Origin: Cyanobacteriota bacterium
GTDB taxonomy: Bacteria; Cyanobacteriota; Cyanobacteriia; Leptolyngbyales; Leptolyngbyaceae
Direction of reading: 5' to 3'
DNA: 6,813 bases
NCBI GenBank assembly: GCA_027482985.1
Contig: JAIXVO010000563.1
Coordinates: 1-6,813 of the forward strand
Shown: positions 1 through 4,886 of the stretch, piece after piece
How positions within the stretch are numbered: position 1 is the first letter of the stretch
How the letters are laid out: each line of letters starts with the position of its first letter
Program-made: the position numbers and the translations under genes
The notes under the pieces: model-generated
The model's input: the letters and a program-made list of their open reading frames with translations, nothing else
What the model was told of the DNA's origin: nothing
The model's database searches: none

Positions 1-723
1 ATTGAGCACATAGGCTTGGCGACGTTTGAGCGGAATCAGGCGATCGTAGGGTTGCAAATTGTTGGGATCGTTGGGAATGCCGGCGAGGAGGCTGGCTTGG
101 GCGATCGTCAAATCACTGGCGGGAATGCCAAAGTAAATGCGAGCCGCCGCTTCCACGCCATAAATATTGCTGCCCATCGGTAAGCGGTTGATGTAAGCCT
201 GCAAAATTTCGGCCCGTGTCATCCCAGCAAACAAGCGCCATGCCGTCCAAATTTCCCGCAGTTTGCCTGGAATCCCAAAGGGTACCGGATCGATCATCCG
301 CGCCAGTTGCATGGTGATGGTGGAAGCCCCGCTGACAACTTGCCGAGCTTGAATTGCCTCCAGGATGGCGCGGGCGATCGCCCGTTCATCCAATGCCCCA
401 TGTTGATAGAAACGTTGGTCTTCAGCGGCTAGAATCGCCTGTTGAAAGTGGGGCGAGACTTGCGACAGCGGGACAGCGACCGTGTGTTCCTGATCGCGGG
501 TGAGAATCGTCCCCAGGGGCAGACCACTGCGATCGACGAATTCCACCGCTTGCTGATCTTGTTGAATGTCCGTGGCGCGAATGGGTGCAAGGTAGGGTAG
601 CGATCGCACCACAATAATAAGCAAACTGCTGATGATGAGCAGTTGCCAGTACCAGGCGCAACGTCGCCAAAACTGCCCGATTCGCTGTCCCCATTGCTGA
701 CCGATTCGCTTCCACTGGTTCAT
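1..723 (-). CDS. pbpC: Penicillin-binding protein 1C, N-terminal part (glycosyltransferase 51), cut by window edge
   Basis: The frame is open from an ATG at 723 to base 1, giving 241 residues with no stop, so the gene continues to the left. The protein starts with a basic, Trp-rich cytoplasmic segment. One membrane anchor follows at about residues 24-39, then a periplasmic GT51 peptidoglycan glycosyltransferase domain. The family motifs appear in order: EDQRFYQH at 101-108 with the presumed catalytic Glu101; SGASTITMQLAR at 131-142; KLRE at 154-157 with the second conserved Glu157; and ILQAYINRLPMGSN at 173-186 followed by GVEAAARIYFG. The last stretch resembles PBP1C more than PBP1A. The family polymerises lipid II into glycan strands, and PBP1C is usually about 770 residues, so the linker and transpeptidase domain lie outside the window. 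One oddity is that the usual HxGxD after the first motif reads HGALD. A 105-residue frame starting at 739 is out of register and was discarded. Confidence 0.93.
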   Translation of the reverse strand, partial: MNQWKRIGQQWGQRIGQFWRRCAWYWQLLIISSLLIIVVRSLPYLAPIRATDIQQDQQAVEFVDRSGLPLGTILTRDQEHTVAVPLSQVSPHFQQAILAAEDQRFYQHGALDERAIARAILEAIQARQVVSGASTITMQLARMIDPVPFGIPGKLREIWTAWRLFAGMTRAEILQAYINRLPMGSNIYGVEAAARIYFGIPASDLTIAQASLLAGIPNDPNNLQPYDRLIPLKRRQAYVLN

Positions 724-861
724 GCCAAGTCATTCCCACTACCCTGTTGCTAGACTACACCCCGATTGGTTAGCACTCCGGGCGATCGACTGGAATTGGG
801 CGCACGCAGCAAATTTGTGGCTTACATAGTTAAACTAAAGCTATGCACAGAGCAAACAGCG

Positions 862-1083
862 ATGACGAACTCCACTGAATCCCCAGAACCCACCTTGACG
901 GATGTGATTAATCGTCTGGATAAGCTCTCTCAAGAGCAGGAGCGGTTCTCTCAAGAACTGGAGCGATCGAACGATCGCTTTGGCAACTATCAACAAGCGA
1001 CTCAATGGGTCGTGCAATTGGCGTTTACCCTGATTGCCTCTGCGACTTTAACTGTGATCATTACGGCAGTATTCAAGCGCTAG
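862..1083 (+). CDS. Small coiled-coil protein with C-terminal membrane anchor, function unknown
   Basis: This 73-residue protein starts at ATG 862. The frame is open further up to a TTG at 766, but those 32 codons look non-coding and lack a ribosome site, so I chose the ATG. After a Ser/Thr/Pro-rich start of about 10 residues comes a polar, heptad-like helix (about residues 12-45, rich in Leu, Gln, Glu, Arg) that probably forms a coiled coil. A hydrophobic segment at about 49-70 follows, ending in a basic FKR tail. The layout suggests a tail-anchored or single-pass membrane protein whose helix assembles with itself or a partner. I recall similar small unnamed proteins in cyanobacteria but know of no function. 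It is transcribed away from the PBP1C gene, so the two share a promoter region of about 140 bases; nothing else links them. Confidence 0.7.
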   Translation: MTNSTESPEPTLTDVINRLDKLSQEQERFSQELERSNDRFGNYQQATQWVVQLAFTLIASATLTVIITAVFKR

Positions 1084-1095
1084 ACATAGGCTGGT

Positions 1096-1122
1096 GTTGG
1101 GTTTCACGGTGTTCAACCCAAC
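1096..1122. repeat. Palindromic dispersed repeat, GTTGGGTT/AACCCAAC type
   Basis: An 8-base perfect inverted repeat, GTTGGGTT (1096-1103) and AACCCAAC (1115-1122), is separated by 11 bases and followed by CTAC. It lies 12 bases after the stop of the small membrane protein. Elements with this GTTGGGTT...AACCCAACCTAC core are, from general knowledge, widespread between cyanobacterial genes. It could form a hairpin at the end of the upstream transcript, but there is no T-run after it, so an intrinsic terminator is not supported. Confidence 0.6.
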
Positions 1123-1183
1123 CTACAATCAAGATTTGTCTACAGCCTTGAGATTTTGTCTGCAAATTATTTTCCCATGAGTA

Positions 1184-1214
1184 AGGTGCGTTATCGTCAA
1201 CGCCTAACGCACCT
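1184..1214. repeat. Palindromic dispersed repeat, TGCGTTA/TAACGCA type (copy 1)
   Basis: A perfect 10-base inverted repeat, AGGTGCGTTA (1184-1193) and TAACGCACCT (1205-1214), has an 11-base spacer that includes CAACGCC. A diverged copy with the same core and spacer words is found at 4798-4825, so this is a repeat family and not a chance hairpin. The sequence after it (CAGGATTTTCTTTTC) has scattered Ts but no clean T-run. Confidence 0.7.
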
Positions 1215-1285
1215 CAGGATTTTCTTTTCAAGTAGATTCGTGATGCTGTTCAAGGTAAGATTAAAATCCTTGAAATTGACATTCT

Positions 1286-1603
1286 TTAGTAATGAATCTC
1301 AGAGTCAGAATCCAGTTCGATTTTAGTTTTTTGTTCATTCGTGATGTAAGTCTTTTGTTGACTTAGAATGTAAGTCTTTTGCTGACTTAGGATGTAAGTT
1401 TTCTGCTCAGTCACAATCTGAGTTCTTGCTTGATCTGCAATTTCGATTTCCTCCTGATCGAACAATTGATGATTCTGCGGCTCTTCATCGCTCACTAAGA
1501 TGAGGGTGTCTTCGGTGGGATCTGGGTCAAGGATGAGGGTCGGGGACTCGTTCACAGAAAAATCGTAAGTGAGAAAGTCTAGGGGGCAGGAAGTGAGTTG
1601 CAT
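1286..1603 (-). CDS. Hypothetical acidic protein with 8-residue C-terminal repeats
   Basis: This is a 105-residue ORF starting at ATG 1603. I do not recognise the family. Residues 1-58 are acidic and rich in Asp, Glu, Leu and Pro (for example DPDPTEDTLILVSDEE). From about residue 59 the chain is built of 8-residue units: ARTQIVTE, QKTYILSQ twice, QKTYITNE and QKTKIELD, ending in DSDSEIHY. The units alternate polar and hydrophobic residues, which suits beta strands. No signal peptide, membrane segment or catalytic motif is visible. No clear ribosome site precedes the ATG (the upstream bases are CCCCCCGAAAAAACT), which weakens the case. In favour of coding, the repeat period is an exact multiple of three, the frame stays open, and the N-terminus has a protein-like composition. 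It is divergent from the carotenoid protein gene, across about 290 bases. Confidence 0.5.
   Translation of the reverse strand: MQLTSCPLDFLTYDFSVNESPTLILDPDPTEDTLILVSDEEPQNHQLFDQEEIEIADQARTQIVTEQKTYILSQQKTYILSQQKTYITNEQKTKIELDSDSEIHY
1319..1414. repeat. Tandem 24-base repeat, four units, inside the 105-residue ORF
   Basis: Units lie at 1319-1342, 1343-1366, 1367-1390 and 1391-1414. The two middle units match at 22 of 24 bases, the fourth matches its neighbour at about 17 of 24, and the first is more degraded. Read on the minus strand each unit encodes eight residues around QKTYI. The near-identity of the central pair points to a recent duplication, with older copies drifting at the ends. Confidence 0.85.
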
Positions 1604-1889
1604 AGTTTTTTCGGGGGGCTAAGTGATTGATCCTTACAGATATAATCATTGCGCTTGCCCCTGGTATGAGAGGTGATGAATATCGGTGTCCCGCGTGAAT
1701 TTCAACACACTCACCCGTGAGAAAAAACAAAGTGTTTGCTGTTTGGTGTCAGCCGGGAGTGCGATCGAGATCACAAGGAGTGATAGCTGCTCACCTCCCT
1801 TTGGACACACGATCGCTTCTGCCCTCAGCCAGTCGGATTCATCAACTCATCCTGATACTGTGAACAGCGATGAGATCGAGAGATTATTT
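1604..1889. other. Divergent intergenic region and long leader of the carotenoid protein gene
   Basis: These 286 bases separate the 105-residue ORF (minus) from the carotenoid protein ATG (plus). They contain a TATAAT at 1641-1646, a short palindrome CTCAC-CC-GTGAG at 1710-1721 and an imperfect inverted repeat AAGGAGTGA (1775-1783) with TCACCTCCCTT (1791-1801). The reading frame of the carotenoid protein is open back to a GTG at 1686, which would add 68 residues. That stretch is Ser/Cys/Thr-rich and unlike the family, so I read it as leader. If transcription starts just after the TATAAT, the leader would be near 240 bases, enough to hold regulatory structure. Confidence 0.5.
1641..1646 (+). 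promoter_or_regulatory. Possible -10 box (TATAAT) for the carotenoid protein gene
   Basis: A perfect TATAAT lies in an AT-rich patch upstream of the carotenoid protein gene. No good -35 hexamer lies 16-18 bases before it: TTGATC at 1627 is too close. Some cyanobacterial promoters lack a -35 box, so this remains possible. The same AT-rich patch could also serve the minus-strand gene. Confidence 0.3.
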
Positions 1890-2390
1890 ATGACCTTCAC
1901 GCAATCCAATACGGCTACCGGAATTTTACAAACGATGCAAAGTTTGGCAACCGATCAACAACTGGCGTTGTTCTGGTTCATTTACAAAGAAATGGGGCAT
2001 GCCATTACGCCAGCCGCTCCTGGAGCCAGTACGGTATCGCCCATGATCGCTGAAGGCTTACTGAATCAAGTGCTGGAATTGTCTCACGACGAACAATTGC
2101 AACTGCAACGAGATTTGATTGAGCGGAAGAACAGTCTGATTGCGCGAGAATATGGGGCGTTGGGCGACACGACGAAACTGCTGTTTTGGTATCGCTTATC
2201 GCAAGAAATGGACACGGGCCGCGTGGTGCCCTTCCCGGCTGATTACGAACTCAATCCGCAAGGGCAGCAAGTGTTTGAACAAATCAAGGGACTAGAGTTT
2301 GCCGAACAAATTACCCTATTCCGCGATTATGTCTCTCCCATGGGCGTTGATCCGAATGCCGTTCCGCACGATCCGGAGACGGGCCTGTAA
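1890..2390 (+). CDS. Helical carotenoid protein (stand-alone OCP N-terminal domain)
   Basis: This 166-residue protein matches the all-helical N-terminal domain of orange carotenoid protein (OCP) over nearly its whole length and stops without the C-terminal domain, the size expected for a helical carotenoid protein (HCP). HCPs bind a ketocarotenoid in the soluble fraction; some paralogues quench singlet oxygen and some quench phycobilisomes. Landmarks, with Synechocystis OCP numbering in brackets: LALFWFIYKEMG at 25-36 gives Trp29 (Trp41) and Tyr32 (Tyr44); AAPGA at 42-46; KLLFWYRLSQEM at 96-107 gives Trp100 and Tyr101 (Trp110, Tyr111), which contact the carotenoid; ITLFRDYVSPMG at 141-152 gives Arg145 (Arg155), the residue OCP uses for the domain salt bridge and phycobilisome docking. 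I chose ATG 1890 because it matches family length and has GAGAGA about 8 bases upstream; a GTG at 1686 is the alternative. No partner C-terminal-domain gene is in the window. The HCP clade cannot be assigned by eye. Confidence 0.93.
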   Translation: MTFTQSNTATGILQTMQSLATDQQLALFWFIYKEMGHAITPAAPGASTVSPMIAEGLLNQVLELSHDEQLQLQRDLIERKNSLIAREYGALGDTTKLLFWYRLSQEMDTGRVVPFPADYELNPQGQQVFEQIKGLEFAEQITLFRDYVSPMGVDPNAVPHDPETGL

Positions 2391-2398
2391 GGGCGATC

Positions 2399-2416
2399 GC
2401 GCCTACTTGCGCCTAC
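2399..2416. repeat. Short direct repeat GCGCCTAC between convergent gene ends
   Basis: GCGCCTAC occurs at 2399-2406 and again at 2409-2416, next to a HIP1 octamer (2393-2400), in the 22-base gap between the convergent carotenoid protein and deacetylase genes. It slightly overlaps the deacetylase stop codon. No T-tailed hairpin is present, so I cannot point to a terminator for either gene. Confidence 0.5.
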
Positions 2417-3327
2417 CCTGAGCGCCGATAGACCTCACTGGCAGCACGATGCAGCAGCGAGTGGCGATAAACGAGGGCGGTCATGTCATCGGCATAACCG
2501 CCCCCGATCACACAGGCGACAGGGTAGCCCTGACTGATACAGGTGGTGAGGACTTGCATCTCGCGACGGAAAAGACCGGAGTCGGTGAGGGCGAGTTTAC
2601 CCAGGCGATCGCCCCGATGCGGATCGACCCCAGCATCGTAAACCACGAGATCGGGCTGAACCTGGGTCAGTAAATCGGGCAAATAGTTTGCCAGGGTTTG
2701 GAGATATGCGTCATCTTCCATGCCTGCTGGCAACGGGACATCCAGATCGCTGTGTTGTTTGGTGCCGGGAAAATTGACTTCGCAGTGCATGGAGAAGGTG
2801 AAGACGGTGGGATCATCCCGAAAGATCCAGGCGGTGCCGTCGCCCTGATGCACATCCAGATCGACGATCAGCACTTTTTGGATCAAGCCCTGTTGTTGCA
2901 GAACGCGAATCGCGATCGCCATATCATTGAAAATGCAAAATCCCGATCCGTAATCGGGAAAGGCATGATGGGTGCCGCCTGCCGTATTGCAAGCTAACCC
3001 ACACTCCAATGCCAATTTTGCCGTGAGAATCGTCCCCCCCACCGCCACGCAAGTCCGATTCACTAACTCCGGACTCCAGGGCAACCCGATTCGGCGTTGA
3101 GCTTTGGCATCCAGGGTGCCTTCGCAGTAGTCTCGGACGTATTCCGGTATATGGATCAATTCAATCCAATCGGTGGGGGGCCGTTCCGGAATGTGGAATT
3201 GGGATGGGTCCGCAACACCATCCGCCAGCAGTTGTTCATAGAGCAGCCGAAATTTGGGCATCGGGAAGCGATGTCCGGGCGGCAAGGGAGCGACGTAATC
3301 GGGATGGTAAACCAGGGGCAGATCCAT
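2413..3327 (-). CDS. Histone deacetylase superfamily zinc hydrolase
   Basis: This 304-residue protein belongs to the arginase-deacetylase fold (HDAC/AcuC/acetylpolyamine amidohydrolase group). The catalytic set is complete: the His pair at 120-121 in NTAGGTHHAF; the zinc ligands Asp158 and His160 in VDLDVHQGDG; the third ligand Asp235 in AGVDPHRGDRLG; and Tyr278 in IGGGY. GSGFCIFNDMAIA at 127-139 is also family-typical. Family members hydrolyse acetyl groups from lysine side chains or acetylated small amines; the substrate here cannot be told. I chose ATG 3327 because MDLPLVYHPDY is the normal family N-terminus and a TAAGG ribosome site lies 8 bases upstream. The longer start at 3396 would overlap the preceding gene and add unrelated residues. 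It follows the MEKHLA gene by 10 bases and is probably co-transcribed and translationally coupled with it. Confidence 0.93.
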   Translation of the reverse strand: MDLPLVYHPDYVAPLPPGHRFPMPKFRLLYEQLLADGVADPSQFHIPERPPTDWIELIHIPEYVRDYCEGTLDAKAQRRIGLPWSPELVNRTCVAVGGTILTAKLALECGLACNTAGGTHHAFPDYGSGFCIFNDMAIAIRVLQQQGLIQKVLIVDLDVHQGDGTAWIFRDDPTVFTFSMHCEVNFPGTKQHSDLDVPLPAGMEDDAYLQTLANYLPDLLTQVQPDLVVYDAGVDPHRGDRLGKLALTDSGLFRREMQVLTTCISQGYPVACVIGGGYADDMTALVYRHSLLHRAASEVYRRSG

Positions 3328-3335
3328 GCTGATGA

Positions 3336-3340
3336 CCTTA
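3336..3340 (-). promoter_or_regulatory. Ribosome binding site of the deacetylase gene, overlapping the upstream stop
   Basis: On the minus strand TAAGG combines the TAA stop of the MEKHLA gene (3340-3338) with GG, 8 bases before ATG 3327. This fixes the deacetylase start and suggests that ribosomes finishing the first gene restart on the second. Confidence 0.6.
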
Positions 3341-3814
3341 AAGCATTTCCCATTGGTTGAAGGTAGCGGCTTGCCCACAGGGGGTTCCGGCGGCATCGAG
3401 CACCCCCCACAAAATTACGTTGCGGATGTAGAAGCGTTTCCCGGTGTGGGAAATTCGTACGCCTTCGTAGTCATCGATGTAGCCTCGCTCACGGGCACGT
3501 TGCAGGAGGCGATCGCGATCGGCTTGAGCGATCGGTTCAGCGGTCAGGCGAGAAGGGGTTTGGGTGAATTGTTTCCAATCCATTTCCCAGAGGGTGAGGG
3601 CAATCTGGTTACCATAATTCAGGATGGGATCGGCCTGGGTGCCGTGGGAAACGACGACAAAGGGCGCGGCAAATAATTTTTGCGCCAGGATTTCTGGGGT
3701 GCCAGTCGCATCCAGCAGCGGAAAGCCCGTCCAGTGGTGAAAACTACTCAGTAAGCGCTGGGTATGGTGGATGATGGCGGTCTGTTGCCAGGGAAATTGA
3801 AGGTCAGAAGTCAT
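3338..3814 (-). CDS. MEKHLA domain-containing protein (PAS-like)
   Basis: This 158-residue protein is essentially one MEKHLA domain, a PAS-related fold first named from the C-terminus of plant HD-ZIP III regulators and also found as stand-alone bacterial proteins. Family signatures visible by eye are VVSHGTQADPILNYGN at 54-69, TPSRLTAEP at 86-94, a YEGVRISHTGKRF block at 116-128, the strand around ILWGVLD (134-140) and the ending GTPCGQAATF (143-152). The small PAS-type pocket suggests sensing of a ligand or protein contact, but the bacterial role is unknown. No output domain, membrane segment or signal peptide is present, so it is probably a soluble cytoplasmic protein acting through partners. 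The start at ATG 3814 gives the full domain plus a short N-terminal helix; no strong ribosome site precedes it. It is the first gene of a probable two-gene unit with the deacetylase. Confidence 0.88.
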   Translation of the reverse strand: MTSDLQFPWQQTAIIHHTQRLLSSFHHWTGFPLLDATGTPEILAQKLFAAPFVVVSHGTQADPILNYGNQIALTLWEMDWKQFTQTPSRLTAEPIAQADRDRLLQRARERGYIDDYEGVRISHTGKRFYIRNVILWGVLDAAGTPCGQAATFNQWEML

Positions 3815-3884
3815 AAAAACTGCAAAGCGTCCGCAGAATTCCTTTTATCATGGAAGAGTTTAAGAAACTTCATCAAAAATTGTC
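3815..3884. promoter_or_regulatory. Divergent promoter region between the MEKHLA and alpha/beta hydrolase genes
   Basis: Seventy AT-rich bases separate the two divergent starts, so promoters for both must lie here or overlap the genes. On the minus strand TTGATG followed 18 bases later by CATGAT is a possible weak promoter for the MEKHLA-deacetylase pair. I see no convincing box on the plus strand and no operator-like palindrome. Confidence 0.35.
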
Positions 3885-4766
3885 GTGTTACTTGAATCAA
3901 CCCCTCCTCTGGAAAAACTGACCTGGAACTGGCAGGGTTACAAAATTCCCTACACCGTCACTGGCAATGGTCGCCCTCTCTTATTAGTGCATGGTTTTGG
4001 TGCGTCGATTGGGCACTGGCGCAAGAATATTCCCGTGTTAGCGGCGGCGGGTTACCAAGTGTTTGCGATCGACCTGCTAGGCTTTGGTTATGCCGAAAAA
4101 CCGCCCATTGCTTACACCGTCGAACTCTGGCGCGACCAACTCAAAGCTTTTTGGGCGACTCACATCAACGAACCCACCATTTTCGTCGGCAACTCCATTG
4201 GGGGGCTACTCTGCCTCATGGTACTGGCGGAATATCCCGAAATTGCCGCTGGAGGCGTTCTGCTGAATTGTGCCGGGGGGTTGAACCACCGTCCCGAAGA
4301 GTTGCCGCTACCGTTACGGGTGATGATGGGCACTTTTACCAAAGTGGTGACTTCGGATCTGATTGGCCCCTTTCTGTTTAACCTGATTCGCCAGAAGCCG
4401 AGACTTCGCCGGACTTTGCAGCAGGTTTATCGCGATCGCGAAGCCGTCACCGATGAACTGATCGACCTGATCTACGAGCCTTCCTGTGAAGCGGGTGCCC
4501 AAAAGGTGTTTGCCGCTGTCCTGACTGCGCCTCCTGGCCCCACCCCCGCCGAACTCCTGCCTCAAATCGACAAACCCATCCTGGTGCTGTGGGGCGAAGC
4601 TGATCCCTGGACCCCGATCGCGGGTGCCAAAATCTATCAAACTCTCGCTGAGACTCAGCCGATCACCTTCATCCCGATTCCCAACACGGGGCACTGTCCC
4701 CACGACGAGAATCCCAACGCGGTGAATCCGGCGATCGTCGATTGGTTACAGCAGATTGCGTTCTAA
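3885..4766 (+). CDS. Alpha/beta hydrolase fold protein
   Basis: This 293-residue protein has the complete alpha/beta hydrolase catalytic set: oxyanion-hole motif LLVHGFG at 33-39; nucleophile Ser104 in GNSIGG (103 is Asn, giving the G-N-S-x-G-G elbow); acid Asp240 in LWGEADPWTP; and His270 in NTGHCPHDE. A helical cap lies between about residues 130 and 225. The GNSIGG elbow and overall pattern resemble the cyanobacterial and chloroplast hydrolases related to plant pheophytinase, but the substrate cannot be inferred from sequence alone; esterase, haloperoxidase-like or dealkylase activity are all possible. There is no signal peptide, so it should be cytoplasmic. The start is GTG 3885, chosen because no in-frame ATG precedes the first strand and the N-terminus fits the family; no good ribosome site is visible. 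It is divergent from the MEKHLA gene and probably a single-gene transcript. Confidence 0.9.
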   Translation: MLLESTPPLEKLTWNWQGYKIPYTVTGNGRPLLLVHGFGASIGHWRKNIPVLAAAGYQVFAIDLLGFGYAEKPPIAYTVELWRDQLKAFWATHINEPTIFVGNSIGGLLCLMVLAEYPEIAAGGVLLNCAGGLNHRPEELPLPLRVMMGTFTKVVTSDLIGPFLFNLIRQKPRLRRTLQQVYRDREAVTDELIDLIYEPSCEAGAQKVFAAVLTAPPGPTPAELLPQIDKPILVLWGEADPWTPIAGAKIYQTLAETQPITFIPIPNTGHCPHDENPNAVNPAIVDWLQQIAF

Positions 4767-4797
4767 GGCATTTTCGAAACCCACAAAGCACCTGTAG

Positions 4798-4825
4798 GAT
4801 GTGTTAGGCAACGCCGTAACGCATC
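4798..4825. repeat. Palindromic dispersed repeat, TGCGTTA/TAACGCA type (copy 2)
   Basis: GATGTGTTA (4798-4806) and TAACGCATC (4817-4825) pair over 9 positions with one G-T wobble, around a 10-base spacer containing CAACGCC. It belongs to the same family as 1184-1214, in the same orientation. The form GTAGGATGTGTTAGGCAACGCC is, from general knowledge, frequent between cyanobacterial genes. It sits 31 bases after the hydrolase stop and may end or stabilise that transcript, though it has no T-run. Confidence 0.7.
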
Positions 4826-4848
4826 ATGACTTTTGCGACTACAGCAAT

Positions 4849-4863
4849 GCCAGTTTTTCTGGC
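4849..4863 (+). promoter_or_regulatory. Small hairpin in the leader of the alkaline phosphatase gene
   Basis: GCCAG, TTTTT, CTGGC forms a perfect 5-base stem with a 5-base loop, ending 23 bases before the GTG start and just ahead of the ribosome site. It may tune translation or be chance. I looked for the cyanobacterial Pho box (tandem CTTAACC-like octamers) in 4767-4886 and did not find one, so phosphate control is not supported by this leader. Confidence 0.3.
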
Positions 4864-4886
4864 CAGGTTCATAAGGGTGAGACCGC

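Noticed and set aside
422..739. A 105-residue minus-strand frame starting MGMTWHEPVE
   Set aside because: It is out of register with the PBP1C frame, which has clear GT51 motifs over the same bases and runs on to the window edge.
1319..1414. Tandem repeats that could suggest a CRISPR array
   Set aside because: The units are directly adjacent with no spacers, degrade toward the ends, and fit an in-frame protein repeat.
1686..1889. An N-terminal extension of the carotenoid protein from GTG 1686
   Set aside because: HCPs start about 10-20 residues before the first conserved helix, the extension is Ser/Cys/Thr-rich without family likeness, and ATG 1890 has a purine-rich site upstream.
3326..3676. 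A 116-residue plus-strand frame opposite the MEKHLA gene
   Set aside because: It is antisense to a recognisable MEKHLA domain and spans the junction with the deacetylase; no ribosome site or family match.
4314..4703. A 129-residue minus-strand frame opposite the alpha/beta hydrolase
   Set aside because: It is antisense to a complete catalytic Ser-Asp-His hydrolase and has a Gly/Arg-rich random look.
4767..4886. A Pho box upstream of the alkaline phosphatase
   Set aside because: No tandem CTTAACC-like octamers are present; the region holds a dispersed palindrome and a small hairpin.
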